From Castanea sativa (lineage: Eukaryota > Streptophyta > Magnoliopsida > Fagales > Fagaceae), in contig NC_134016.1 of assembly GCF_040712315.1 (NCBI RefSeq), positions 22,198,390 to 22,262,389 of the forward strand: a stretch of 64,000 nucleotides of DNA, read 5' to 3'. Position numbers and translations under genes: made by a program. Under the pieces are notes generated by a model. That model ran no database searches. It worked only from the letters and a program-made list of their open reading frames with translations, and was not told where the DNA came from. Below are positions 11,098 to 23,611 of the stretch, in pieces. Within the stretch, counting starts at the first letter, position 1. Every line of letters starts with the position of its first letter.

Positions 11098-11948
11098 TGT
11101 TGGAGTATTTTAATATTGATTAATTAAAATGGAATTATATGACAATATAAATATAAAGATGTGGGAGTTAATATGGAAGATAAAGAGTTAGTGGAAATCC
11201 AGCATTTAAAATGAGAGAGAATCTTTTATTCTTTTTAATTGTGATGATTAATGGGCTGATATGTATTGTGCAAATATTAAACTAGATACATTCATAATAT
11301 TTTCCATATTCATTAGTGAGTAAATGGCCTTTTTAATATGGAAAATGAAGAGCTTTTCACCCACTTAATGGATTAACTGTTGGGCCTATTTATTCTTCAA
11401 AAACTCCTTATCTCATCCATTAATTGTGTAACTCCAGCCTATTAGATTTATGTCCATAAATTAATCTTGTAACACCCGCTACATTAGAATAATGGACCTA
11501 ATTAATCAAATTAATTTGGGTAATAATTTGGTGAGGCCTATTGAGCCTATAAATAGACTCATTCAGAACCATTCAAGTCACTGCAATATAACAACATTAA
11601 AACACCAAAAAATCCAGAAATCACAAGCATTCTTATACACTAAAAAAATAGAGAGGTTATTGGCTAGGTAGGGTGTTCTTTTTTATGGAGCTTTGGGCTT
11701 CAACACTTTGTGCAAAGGTTGTTCTAGCTGTATGACATTTGTTGGATTGTTGTATCTTAGAGGAGACAAGTCAGAGAAGGTCTGCATCGGTTACAAAGTT
11801 TAGCCAGCCAAGAGCTTGAATCTCCTTAAAGAGAGTGAGTGTCGTACCTCAATCCAGATAGTGTTGTGTATTTTCTAATCTCAAATAAATAATATTAAGA
11901 AGTATTATTCAATTTCTCTATGTTATTTTCATTATTATTGTGTTTGCA
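11098..11948 (+). mobile_element. 3' LTR of copia element D
   Basis: Starts TGTTGGAGTATTTTAATATT after the purine tract and ends near TGTTTGCA (about 851 bp). Its last 270 bp match the truncated 5' LTR at 6190-6445. A TATA-like TATAAATAGAC lies at about 11550. The partner target duplication cannot be checked because the 5' end of the element is lost. Confidence 0.82.
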
Positions 11949-13257
11949 CCAATAATAAGAGGTAACTTTCAAATGATATATATATATATATATATATGCA
12001 CATGTGTGTTGGGGGGGGTTATGGGTGTGCAGTCCATGATTAAGTGATAATTGTTGGGCTTAGGCCCCAATTAATTTATGTGAAACTTAGGGTATAGCTC
12101 AAAATGGAGATCCCAAGAAGAGTTGGACTGATAGTTGGTGGTTATGAGTGTTTTCAGGGTTGTACTTATAACACTAAAATCAGCCCCTCCCAAAACTAGA
12201 CTAGGGCTCCCTCTGCTCCAGAGCAAAACTTGTTGACTGAAAGAGTAGAAGAGGTGAGCTACACAGTTTAGTAAAGGTAAGTTACTTGAGAATTTAATAA
12301 GAATGCATGCAAACCAAAGAATTTCATTTTGTGAATATTTAGATAGGAGAACATATTTCATGCATAGTATTTTACACTCTTTATAATAATAACCTATACA
12401 ATTTTGATAGGAAAATAATTGTTCTCCTTTTTCTAAGCAGAATAATATTACAACACCTTTTTCTAATTGAATTTCATTCAATTCTTACAAAATCACCAAA
12501 CTTAATATTAATGGTTTAAAATCATATATATATATATATATATATATATTCTTATTATAAAATAATCAATTCTTTCATAGTCTCAAAACTTGATAAATTC
12601 ATAAATTACTGAAATCAGATAATTTGTAACTTTGGCTTAAATCAGAAACATTATTTCTTCATAAAATTTTCATAAAGTATTATAACTTTCTTAGTTACAA
12701 AACTTAACATTTCAAAAGGAATGGATATTTGATAACTTTTAACATAAACTTATACTTTCATCAAAAACTTTATCTTTAAGGAACAACAGAAACTTTAGAA
12801 ACTTTTATCTTTAAGAACCACATAAACTTTTCATCAGAAGCTTCTTTTCATGAGAGCTTATAACTTTTCATTATGCTTATAATGCATTTCAACGAAATCA
12901 TTCTCTCATGATCATTAAATAATATAGTTGTTCATAAATAATATATTGGTTAGTCCAAAATCCATATCTAAATAGTCTGTACAGAATTGGGAGGCTCCAG
13001 CACACTGTGCCAAGCATCCAGCATTCCGCACAATGTCAAGGATTTCTGGGATCATATCATAACACAAATCATCAACCACGTGGGTTGGTTGGCATCCTCC
13101 ACAAGTTGGCTGTTCCAAACAAGGACTGGTACAATAGAGTCTTCACACTTTAGATGGCCAATCGGATAATATTTTCCATGGAAAGCTAGTAATTTAACTC
13201 CTACTAACTGAGTTCAGATCATACTAGAGGACATAACCCAAAACATTTCATACTTAT
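11949..13257. other. Unassigned AT-rich DNA, no gene seen
   Basis: No coding support. It contains two AT dinucleotide tracts (about 11972-11997 and 12524-12549), a run of eight G near 12012, and a short low-AT stretch at 12980-13120. With 15183-15988 it forms one older sequence that was split by the solo LTR at 13258-15177. Its texture resembles a decayed gypsy LTR, but I cannot name a family. Confidence 0.5.
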
Positions 13258-15177
13258 TGTAGACACCACATTTTGTACCCATTAATAAATTTTGGTCCAT
13301 GGCCCCAATGATGAGTTTAACATATGTCAACCAAGGGTAATTAAAGAGTTCACAATAGTTTAGAAGTAATCACAACTCAAAAGTGCTCAAATCGCTTTGA
13401 AACTGATACTGAAAAATGACTTTTGCTCACTATTTTAACCATAACTTTTGATCCACAAAGCATTTTTGAGTTAGATTTATTTCATTGGAAATTAAACATC
13501 CTGACTTCAATTTTAATACAAATTTTGCCTAATTTGGACTTATATTAAGTGAGTAATGACTGTTTGAAGTTGGGCCAACTGGGTAGCCCAATTTTCTAGG
13601 TATTAAAACTTCATTTTAAGGGTCTAAAACATAATACTTTGATGTGGGCTGGCCCATGGACCCTTGAGAACATCCAAATATCATTAAAAGTCTGAAAACC
13701 CTAATTTTAACTTATAAATACGCATCTTATGCCTCCAATCAAAACTTTAGCTAGAGAGAGTCATTCTTTAGACTACATTTTCTCTAAAAACCCTAATTCT
13801 CTTTTCTAAAACACACACACATAGCAACTTTTCACGTTTTTTACAAATTAAAAATCTCTCTATAGTTAGTTCTAAGGCAGAAACTATTTTTCCAATTTGA
13901 TTTCTCAAAACCTTTTTCAAAAATAATCTTGTTCTTAAGTTGTGATTATCAAAAACTATTGTATTCTTAAATTCTCTTGTTCTCTCAACTTAACATTAAT
14001 GTTGTAGGCACTAAGGGGTTGATTAAATATCAATCAAGTGTGTTTTCATAAGCAATGTGAGTCTCCCTTCATGGCTTTTCCTTGAATTGGATCTTTTATA
14101 ACTTGTTCTTATTGTTCTTAACAGATTCGTATGTTGTGCATTCTATATATAGAAATATGACTTGATTCTATTTGATTGTTTATTTGTTGTGTCTCACTAT
14201 ATTTTGATCAAAGAGTTAAATGTTTAGATATTTTGATGAACATATTTTGATGTGTTAAGTGTGTTCTTGTTTGTTGTTAGATCCAATGCATGTTTAGGAA
14301 TAGATTTTTTTTTTGTTGGTTTAGGTTATTTATTTTTTTATTAGAAGCATGTTAGGGTTTTTGGGGGCGTGTCTGCACACATAATTCTATTTGTGCACGC
14401 AGGCTTATGTATGCACACACATACTTCGGCCTAGAAACCCTAATCCGAGCTTTTCTACTTCTCTTTCTTTATTTCCTTGTGTCATATGCCTTTGTTTTGG
14501 CTCCTTTTTATGTTTTTGAGTTTCTATTCATTTTTTTAATTGTTTGTTTGCCTTTAACATGCTAGATTAGGGTTTTCTTTTTCTTTTCTTGCTTTAATAC
14601 CATGACATGAATTCGCATGTCCATTCATTGATGCATAGGTTCTGAGATGCAGTAAGGTAAGTCATGCATCCACATGAACCTGCATTGGATATATATTTAA
14701 TGATGAGTTGAACATGCTTGGTTGGATGATGTGTTCTTAATGTCTAGAATGAAATCACATGTTTCTTTGATGTTGCCATGTCTATGTTTCTACCCTTGTG
14801 ATATCTTGTTGTTTGCTAACTTGGATGAGGTGATATGATATGCATGATAGATGTATGCTAGGCTTTATGTAAGTTGCCATGATAGATGTATGTTAGGGTT
14901 TTTGGGATGATTGATGCCATGTTGATTGCTAGATGTATGCTAGTGTGTGTGTGAGTATAGATAACAATATTGAATGAGCCTTTAATGAGATTAAGATGTA
15001 AGACACAATGATTGGAAGCCGACCTACAGGTTGGGTTGGATTGAGTGCCTAACACCTTTTTATCCCCATACCTAAACTTCGAACCCATACTCTGGTAGTA
15101 AGACTAGTCCTTCCACGTAAGGGCACTATATTTATGGTTCTTGGACCTAATTTAGGTGACGACTCCATTAGTCCACA
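13258..15177 (+). mobile_element. Solo LTR of a Ty3/gypsy element (H)
   Basis: A 1920-bp LTR with ends TGTAGACACC and TAGTCCACA, flanked by CTTAT at 13253-13257 and 15178-15182. The last 700 bp match, on the opposite strand, the LTR of gypsy element G at 45452-46288 (GTGTGTGTGAGT-TAGATAACAATATTGA, the CTCTGGTAGTAAGA phrase and TAGGTGACGACTCC). A likely promoter and leader lie around 13715-13990 (TATAAATACGC at about 13711). Several AGATGTATG-TAG repeats occur near 14845-14940. No gene is inside; the ORF at 14858-15088 is on the other strand and is not coding. Confidence 0.85.
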
Positions 15178-15182
15178 CTTAT

Positions 15183-15988
15183 ACATCATATTGAAATTCA
15201 AAATTTCACATAACATTTCATAATAATAGCATTTCCATTATTTTCTTTGAATATCATGTTTGTGAAATAAGTAACAACATCAATATGCCTAAATCATATA
15301 CTTTAGATTTTGTAAGCATCATGAACATGTATTTGTCTAAAACATAATTGTATGCAATATCTCTATTCAAAACCTTTTAATGCATAATAATATTTTTAAA
15401 ATAACCTCATGACTTACCTAATGCCTATATCACTTATCCCTTACTTGAAAGTAGAGGAATCGAGAGCCTAAAGTCGAAGGAGATTAGACTTGGATGCAAG
15501 TAACACCTATACCAAGTACCAAAGCTTATTACTATCAATTCTACCTTAACATAAACTTATAGATACATTTTGAAAACCTAGCTCTCAAAATTAAGGGCAT
15601 TCCAAATCCCACCTCAAAGAGGTTCCCAAAACATAAGATACATATATCAAACAACATAATATGTCAAACCACAACAAAATCATTATTTTTATGTTCACAT
15701 TCATATCATGTCAATAAAAGCTAAATTCAAGTATCATCTTCAATGTCCATAGTGGCATTATTGAACCACTTTCTCAATGGAAAAGAGCTACTCTTGGGGG
15801 TAATTTTATAAGTATGTCATCATGTGGATATCTATAATACTCTTGGGGGTAAAGCTTTCAGGTATCTCATCAATGGATCAGTGGACAATTTCTATAATAT
15901 GAAAAAATGAAAAGAGGATGATTTGATTTCACCACTGTACACTGCTGCCTAGCATGAAAAGAAAAGCACATGATGACATGCTTATAAA
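15183..15988. other. Unassigned DNA, continuation of 11949-13257
   Basis: AT-rich, with no ORF support. A phrase ACTCTTGGGGGTAA occurs twice (about 15792 and 15840), suggesting a small local duplication. It meets the ABCC-transporter fragment at about 15989. Confidence 0.45.
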
Positions 15989-16603
15989 TTTACCTCCAAT
16001 AAGATATCTTTATACAGCGAAACTACTCTTGTCCAAATTGTTACCTTATCTTGGCTCAATCCACTTTTGTTGTTGGGTACTAAGTTTTTAGAGAGTGGGT
16101 ACCTTCTAGCCCTAGCCTTTTTAGGTGCCAAAATGGTTGAGACAATCGCACAGATGCAATGGATTTTTGGGGCATGCCTACTAGGCCTTTGCCTTAGAGT
16201 TGCTCTTATACCTCGCATATACAAAAAAGGCTTACTCATGTCAAGTCAATCCCACTAGAACCACAATAGTAGAGAGATCATCAACCATATGAGAATCATA
16301 TACTTGATTTGTTACTTAAACATAATATGGATGTTGCTTGTACAAATATTCTTAGCAATCTACATTCTACGTACAAATCTAAGTTTGGGGTCATTTTCTA
16401 CATTAGCTACAACTTTAATAGTTATGGGTTGCATTATACCTCTTACAAGAGTCCAAAAGAGATACCAATCTAAGATCATGGCAACCAAGGACAATAGGAT
16501 GAAATCCACTTCAGAATTTCTTCAAAACATAAAGACTCTTATACTTAAAGCATGGGATAGTGAATCCCTTCAAAGGTTAGAGAAAAAAAGATCTAAAAGT
16601 TAG
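15989..16603 (+). pseudogene. ABCC (MRP-type) transporter fragment, broken
   Basis: A decayed piece of an ABC transporter of subfamily C (vacuolar export pumps for glutathione and other conjugates). The frame from about 16004 reads TTLVQIVTLSWLNPLL, the conserved entry into transmembrane domain 1, then jumps with an in-phase loss of roughly 90 residues to GYLLALAFLGAKMVETIAQ and QWIFGA, helices of the same domain. After a stop near 16256 come REIINHM, WYLN-type IIWMLLVQIFLAIYILRTN, RVQKRYQSKIMATKDNRMKSTSE and NIKTLILKAWDSE. The sequence between REIINHM and the next helix is shortened and the homology ends near 16594. No nucleotide-binding domain remains. The lack of introns within conserved blocks and the AT-rich flanks suggest a dead duplicate or a captured fragment. 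Confidence 0.82.
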
Positions 16604-16645
16604 GTTTTAATTTTTACAAAACCTAGCTTTTAGATCTTCTTTTCT
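16581..16645. repeat. 28-bp inverted repeat (hairpin)
   Basis: Arms 16581-16608 and 16618-16645 are reverse complements with two mismatches, separated by a 9-bp AT-rich loop. The core is AGATCTAAAAG with TAGGTTTT and its inverse. It overlaps the last codons of the ABCC fragment. It could be a foldback remnant or an inverted duplication made during a break repair. Confidence 0.85.
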
Positions 16646-17353
16646 ATTAATTTTTGTACATTACACCAGCCAAGGCACGTGAGAGTGCTTGCATGGTTGG
16701 ATTCAAACCTTACACGTGGAACGACTGTGAGCAAAGGAAAGGAAACGCGGGTTGAAGGTGAGGATCTTTGGCCTATGCCAATGGCGTGACCATCTTGGGG
16801 AAGAGTGAGATTTGCAAGCTAACATGGACAACCAGCACTTGCACAAAAGGGATATAGTGACCCCCTATGGTTAGAACACCCCTTATTGGTTAAGCTTGTG
16901 CTGGATTACTGTTGGAGACACGTGTTTCACTCCTAGTATCCCTGATGTCCCTTTCTTTGTCCATGAGTTGCTCCCCACATAGTAACAGAGCTGCCCTCCA
17001 TTCCACTACCCTGACATTGGCGTGTTTTCTCTCTCCTCCAACCATTACACAGTACAATAGTTGTATTAGGATTCAAATGGAGGAATTATGATTTGACAAA
17101 TGCCCTTATGTACCTGGCAACATTCCTCGTACTATAAGAGGAACATGTTGCTGAAATATTAGGGCAAGAACCTAGAGAGAGACCAAGAGAAAGGTTAGAA
17201 AGTTTGGGTTGGAAAGTGAGATAGAGAGAAAAGGCATTCTTTGGGAAAGAACATCACCATTGTACAAAGACCTTCATTTTTACATAATATAGAGCTCAAA
17301 AGAGTAAGGGACGTTCCCCTTTGCTCAGCCGTGGTTTTTTATCCCTTTCAAAG
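16646..17353 (+). other. Unassigned LTR-like DNA left of element C
   Basis: No ORF. The 3' part (a leader-like stretch of AGAGAGA purine tracts, then CATTGTACAAAGACC and GTGGTTTTTTATCCC) has the feel of an LTR R/U5 region and continues at 26653 across element C, since both flanks carry CAAAG. A stretch at 16670-16790 has higher GC. I cannot assign a family. Confidence 0.4.
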
Positions 17354-19731
17354 TTAAAGCTCGGATTTGTGTTAAAAACATAAGAGCTGTTTAGACCCTA
17401 AATTAAAAAATTACGGCTTGGTTGATTTTACTCTAACTTAAATTAAGTATGGAATAGAGTAAATGCGAGTGAACAAATTGATGGAAAAAACATATTTATA
17501 TCGCATACAAAACATACGCAGTGGAAAATTAACGGATCTAGTTCATTCGCTATTGTTAACATGCACTATCTAAGTCTTAGAATTTAAGAACAAGAGAGTG
17601 TACTTTGAAGCGGTGAATTTCAAAACCAAGATTAGAAGCACTTGGGAACACTTTTAATCTTCACTCCAATTTCACTAACGCCCAAGAAGTGTGGTGTCTC
17701 AATCAGTTATATGAGTTTGTTCAAGAGAGAATTAGAGAGTGTCTAACACTCACATACACACCATTTCAGAATGATGTCTCACTAACTAAAATTATGTATA
17801 TTTCTCTCCTTATAAATGATTATCTAATTGGGCCAGCCTTTAGGGCCTTTCCAATTGGGCTTTAGTATGTGGCTTGGAGTGGGACCAAAAGGGACCAATA
17901 AGACACTAGATCCAATGGGCCTTGGGCTTTTTTGTCAACTCTTGACAAGTCCAAAGTTACCATTAATTATATTTAATACCACTATATAAATATAATTACA
18001 CTCTAGGCCTTATTAATAAATTATATCCCAAGACTTTATTGTACATGCAACCCCTTCATAAGATATTTGTAGTAACACAAAGTCATAAATATAGACTGTC
18101 ACTTTGTAAATTACTACATCTTAATCCTTGAGCACCCGGTTTAGTCCTTTAAGTTATTCATCATATATTTATGAAATCTAATTTCATAAATATATACTCT
18201 AGTAACTATTAACTAAAGTAATTAGACCTAACATTCTGGGTAACAAACCCATTAAACTTATCTCAAGGGAATATTTTGTATCTCTGTTAATAGACTATGA
18301 ATTCTATCTTGAGAATATTTGTTCCATCAACACTAACATACTGAGGTTTTGACCGTAACTTTAGATCTCACTCCTGATATCTGAAATCAACCTACACGTC
18401 ATGATCAGGTCCATTATTCTCTCAGCATTAAAAGTTCATGTAAATATAAGTCGTGAGTTTATTATTCATTTGATAATCGTTAGGAGAATAATAAATCTCA
18501 CAACGGTCCAGTTCAATATGTTTTAACTCTTAAAACATATCAACATACCAGCTAGAAATCTTCATTTCCATGATCAAGACAAATCATCTTAATTGATATG
18601 TTATAGTCTTCACAGATAAAATGCCCAATTTTATCACCGACTACTAACTATAATTCTGAGTTTACAAAGAACTTGTGATTTATATCTTCTGTGACTTTTC
18701 ACATAAATCACATACTATGCATATCATGGACTATATAATAATGTCTCATATTCATGTTGCTATCATTTTAGATAATAATAAAACAACTTTATTAATCACA
18801 ACATAATGTCATACATAGCATCATACAATAGAATTTAAGGGCACACATCCTAACACAAACAATACAGCTACTCTAAGCCATATTCATCAAATCACAACAG
18901 TAAAATGAAAGCTAAAAGAATGGGGAAGAGAAATGCAAACACAAGATAACACGCCGATGTGTTACCGAAGAGGAAACCGAAGAACTCGGCGAAAAACCTC
19001 TCCGCCGCCCTCTAAGCGGTAAATCGATCCACTAGACAATAAGTTGGGATACACGAATAGCAAGAGACACTCCAAGCCTAATCTACCCAGTGCACCTAAA
19101 CCCTCCAAGCTCCTACTCCAACAAGGCTTCTAGGAACCGTGTTTTGTCTAGCTTTCTAGATCCCGCAATGCACCCCATTGCATCCGCCAAAACTTGGCTT
19201 CTTCCAGTGTTTCCCAGCAGCACCAAAACCTCACTTGACACTCAGTATGAGTGTGGTAAGTGTTTGGGCTATCAACCTCTCAAGAATTTGGATATGGAGA
19301 GGTAGGAGTTGAGGAAAACCACAATGGATGGTGTAGTGGATTGTGGTAATGTGGGTATATATAGTGTGTATGAGGATGTAGTGGAGTAGATATGACAAAA
19401 TAGCAAACCAAAATGTTTTGCGGGTATATCGCAGGAAGGCCTTACCCGCGAGACACTCGCGAAAACCAGCTGTCAGTATCTGTCATGACTCTTCGCATTT
19501 CAGTCATATGCTAAGCACATGCTTCACTTCACAAGAAGGCTACTCGTGAGCTACCTATTAAAACTTCTTTAGTCTTCAATGTTGCCTTGAATCTTCACAC
19601 ACTCTCTCTCACACAAACCTTACAAATAAATCCCACATAAAATACAGGGTACAAAAGATTGAACAAAATTATAATAAAATTTGGCTCGAAATCAAAGCCA
19701 ACACAAAATAGTTGTAAATCACAACTTTACA
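17354..19731 (-). mobile_element. 3' LTR of element C, split by a B solo LTR
   Basis: The LTR consists of 17354-17478 and 18856-19731, about 1.0 kb in all. It matches the 5' LTR at 25609-26647 closely, apart from a loss of about 75 bp near 19345 and about 37 bp present here but absent from the 5' copy near 19070. The left terminal TG is mutated to TT. Frames such as 19090-19305 inside it are not coding. Confidence 0.87.
17479..18855 (-). mobile_element. Solo LTR of copia family B (B3)
   Basis: A 1377-bp LTR running from TGATGG (left) to CCTAACA (right) with CAAAT before and CAAAC after, an imperfect 5-bp duplication. Excising it and one duplicate restores the C LTR text seen at 25715-25735. 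A TATA-like TTTATAAGGAG lies at about 17810, minus strand. No internal sequence is present. Confidence 0.88.
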
Positions 19732-20491
19732 ATCTACCCATTTAGCTATTCTGTGACAAAATACCCTATAGTAGACTCTAGATTTAAACGTGAGTTTGGG
19801 AACAATGGCAGAACTCACTCACACCTAATCTAGAAGCTATGAAGCACTTGCATGAATACACCTGTATCCAAAAACACTTGCACACAAACAAAATTTTCAT
19901 TAAGCTCATGACAAGTTGAATACAAGGTATGTATAGGAGCAAGTATAATGCGATCAAGGTAATAAGCAAGATATAAACAATGAAACATAACTTGATCATA
20001 CAGGAACAGTCATTAAAGAACGACTACAATGATCATTTAACAAGTAAACAATCATCCGAACACGCAATGTAATTAAGTGCAAAACAAAAATCAATTGCAT
20101 GTCTAAACACACAACCAATGCAAAACACCAAAGTATTTACATTAAGGATACATGATCCAATAAGGGTACAAGTGTGTAGTACTAAAGATAATGCAACAAA
20201 ATCCAAAAGTTCTATAAAAAAAAAAGCTACAAAGCAAGGATACAAATACAAAGTACTGAATATAAACTGAAAGTTTTAAACCAAAGTACTTTAAAAGCTT
20301 TAAAAGAAAGCAATGTAAATATAAACTAAGAGATATTAAAGTAGAGTGCTAAAACCACAAGTAAGTTACTAAACCACCAAAATGAACCAATATATCTATG
20401 ATGTGCAGGTGCTACACTATGCTCCCCCTCAAATTGTGCAACTCCCCCTTAAAACTTTCTCCCCCTTTTTGACCTGATATGGCCAAAGGAG
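19732..20491 (-). other. 3' interior of element C with repeated purine runs
   Basis: Non-coding. Just after the stop of the upstream frame, the minus strand carries three G-rich purine runs (AAAAAGGGGGAGAAAG, AAGGGGGAG and GAGGGGGAG) within about 20415-20472, like the AGGGGGAG clusters seen near the 3' ends of large copia elements. The tract next to the LTR itself (19732-19745, AAATGGGTAGAT) is a weak polypurine tract. Confidence 0.55.
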
Positions 20492-21446
20492 CTAGAATTG
20501 CTCAGATTCTGAATCGGATCCTTGCGCCATCGTCATGTCTTCAATTTGGGATGATAGTGTAGTAATCTGGCCTTGGATATAAGCAAACTGATCTGCGGTG
20601 TGCTGTACATGAGATTCGAGCACGCCATACATTTGGTCTACCCTTGCAATAAGGCGATCAAGACGATTGGGTCCCCGTGCTTGAGCTTGTGAAGATGGTT
20701 GTGCAGAGTCCTCCGGGGCTGAGGTGAATCTGTGAATCTCATCCTCCATGTCCCCACCTTCTTCCTCAACATTAGCCCTTGGGATTTGAGAAATGCCGGT
20801 TCTTGATCCGATGATGTGGGCTTGGCTTCGGGTCACCGTATGAGCACTAATGGGACAGTCCCTTTTCATAACATTAAGACTGCTTGGAATCTTCAACTTC
20901 GTCTTTTCAATGAGACCCATGATGAGAGTAGGGAATGGCATTATTGTCCTTGAGTTCCTTTTGGTGATGCTCTTTGTCATGAGGTAATAGATGTGACCAC
21001 ATATGTCGATCTCATTATGTGTGAAAAGATCATGCAGGAAAATAGTTCTTGGGGTAGACAATGTTGTCAAGTTCGTCACCGGGTAGAGATTCTGGATCAT
21101 TACATAAGCTAGTGTCCTCATCTCTACATTGAAGGGAATGGTGTTCATTGACCTCTTTTTGAGAGTACCACCGAGGATCCTCACCATCATATTGTATGGA
21201 GATTGGTTGAGATGGTGGAAGAACTTCTAGGAACTCTTATATTGAATCCCTTGTGATAATGAACTCTTTTTGGCGCACCCAACAGTTGATTTGATCTCCT
21301 TCCACTATGGCATTAGCAAAGAATTCCTTAATTATTTCAGCATAGACATTTCCATTTGGATTCAGCAACTTTGTCGAAGTTCTCTCCTTGAATATCTCAG
21401 GAATGGCAGTGTTTTCAAGGGTCTCCATTTTTACAACCCTTTCCAT
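20492..21446 (-). pseudogene. Transposase_32-like plant transposon protein, broken
   Basis: Resembles the 'putative plant transposon protein' family (Transposase_32), whose function is unknown. The N-terminal piece at 21237-21446 reads VYAEIIKEFFANAIVEG and CWVRQKEFI, matching the family's usual 'F(Y/F)ANA...VRG' start. After stops at about 21194-21240 the long piece 20492-21190 contains RTLAYVMIQNLYPVTNLTTL, LFTHNEIDICGHIYYLMTK and PFPTLIMGLIEK, then a Gln/Ser-rich tail with RLIARVDQMYGVLESHV, which may form a coiled coil. It lies between gag and the 3' LTR on the same strand, in place of pol. About 232 residues of the C-terminal part remain open. Family assignment is from remembered motif patterns, not a search. 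Confidence 0.72.
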
Positions 21447-23611
21447 GATGATTATTGCCTTTCTGTAAAAGTCATTGTAGGCTATGTCTGCCTAAATGGA
21501 GCGGGAATTTGTTGAGTCCGTGCATGGACTCCTTGAGGATTTCTTGGTGGCAAAGTGCTTTGTAGGAGACATCTACAAAACAGACATAAAGCACCCAAAA
21601 AAAAAAAAAAAAAAACAAAAAAAAACAAAACAAAACAAATGCAAAAATACAAAGACAATAACACAAACTTGATTAGAGTCAAGTTAGTCCATAAAAATAA
21701 GCACAAAGTCCTAAAAAGAACAAAAATAGTGTTACACAATCATGTTGAAAAGTGCTAAACATGTAACAACATATATCTAGCATGAATGATATGCAAAACA
21801 TGACAAGTGTGCATGTGGTATGCATACGTAATGCATGTGTAAGGCATGACTAAGCACATTTGGGACAAAGTGTATGAAACACATTTCCAATGATCAAGAC
21901 ATGATAAACAAGTCCAATCATGGTAATCCCCAAAGTTTGGTACTCATTGGAGTCCAAAACAACACCGAAATGCCATTTGGGCATTTCATCAAACACTTGA
22001 TATGCACTTATAAAACTAACATGTAGGCAATGCATGAGCATGAGTGAATCTTGCCTAAATACATGTTTAAATTGCCACAAGGGGCCAACACAAACACAAA
22101 CAAATCAAGTGGGATAAAGCCCAATCAAGAAATTGAACAAAAATTCACAAAATTTATAATTCCCAACCCTTTTTCAAAACTAAACCCAACTTAAGAAAAC
22201 TTAGAATTTTCTGCATAATCTAAGTAAATAGAGAGAAAAGATTGTATAAACATACCTTAGATATGATGTGAAGAAGTTTTCTCTTGATTTTTGGTTGAGT
22301 TTTTTAGTGAAAATCAGTTTGGGGTTGAGAGAGGCACAAGGGAGGCAAAATGAGTGAAAAAGGGTATGTTTGAAAAACCATCTACATCAGCCCTTTAAAA
22401 TTGAAAACACGCTTTTTTTCACGGGTTACCTTCTCATGAATTTACTCGCGAAAAATGCATCTGAAGCACAAAGTTTTTGGCGGGTAAGCATTACTCGCGA
22501 AACAGTCGCGAAAGTCTCTGTTTGAATTTTATGTTTTCATGTTTTTGCCTTAACCCATTTTCGCGGGAGGAGCTTAGTCACGAGCTTCTCGCAAAAATGC
22601 CTTTGAACAAGTTTTTTGTTGAAAAACAAGGAAAATGTACTTTGAACAAAAACTCAAAACAAGAAAGCATAAAAACACTTTCAAAAACATATAAAATACT
22701 TAAAAATCTTTTTGAACAAAGTCTTGTGTGTGAGTATCAAAAGTGGAATAGTCCTTAGTCTAGAGTGAAGCTTCAATGATCAATTCAATCAAGTCATACA
22801 CAACTAGTACTAAGTCAAGTGGACTATCTCAATTATAGAAATAAACATATATGATCTCCCACAAGAAAATGATTACATATCTTTGAAGTTTTTCATTTGG
22901 CTTCTTTACAAATCATAACATTTGATCATTTTTGAACAATACATCTCATTTTGAGATCAATGCCTGAAATTTTTGATATTTCAATTTTGTGAGTAAGCCT
23001 TTGGCTTTTTGAGGCACCATACATTTCAATACAAGTTGCTTTCCCTTTTTCCTAGTCAAATACTAGTATGTGTGACGGCTTTTGCAGCTCATTTTCTATT
23101 TTCGAGATTTGACATTTGATGAGCTATAAACAAAAACATAAAAACATGGGAAAAGATATAGGCACAAGTCTATACATGTATCAAGACCAACAAGACTATT
23201 GACTAATCGTTCATGACAAGCTTGAAGATCAATTTACAACAATCACGCATAGATTTCAAGATTTTTCCCATAAAGATAAATGTTCATACATAACAAGCTA
23301 AGCCATTAGTACTAATCATTCACTACGCAATTAGTACGAAGGTACTAGGCCAAACTCACATGTGATATACACAAAATAATCGATCAAACCTTTTTGGAGA
23401 TTTTTCAATTTTTATGGGTTTTTGAATTTTTTCAACACACTCAAAAACAAAACAGGAAAAGTAAGATCAACAAAAACAAGTACAAAACGCAACTTGCAAA
23501 TGAAACATGCTATGAACCGGAAGCAATGACACAAGGAGATTTGGCATGACATGATGCATGAACCTATGACCCTAAACATTGGAAATATTAATGCATGGGC
23601 ATAGAGAGTAA
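21447..23611 (-). other. Non-coding interior of element C where pol is missing
   Basis: About 2.2 kb of AT-rich sequence without recognisable protease, integrase, RT or RNase H on either strand. A long A-rich tract at 21600-21640 produces misleading Phe/Leu-rich and Lys-rich frames. Two GCGGG-CTCGCGA-type phrases near 22470-22600 echo similar phrases in the C LTR at 19420-19460, suggesting a short duplicated LTR-like motif. Nothing else recognised. Confidence 0.6.

Noticed and set aside
12915..13169. Opposing Cys-rich short frames near 13 kb
   Set aside because: They overlap on both strands, have no recognisable motif and lie in decayed repeat DNA.
13258..15177. Possibility that this LTR belongs to a nearby gypsy body
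   Set aside because: No primer site, purine tract or coding body lies on either side, and CTTAT flanks it directly, so it is a solo LTR.
21472..21758. Phe/Leu-rich and Lys-rich frames around an A tract
   Set aside because: They come from the poly-A/poly-T run at 21600-21640 on both strands.
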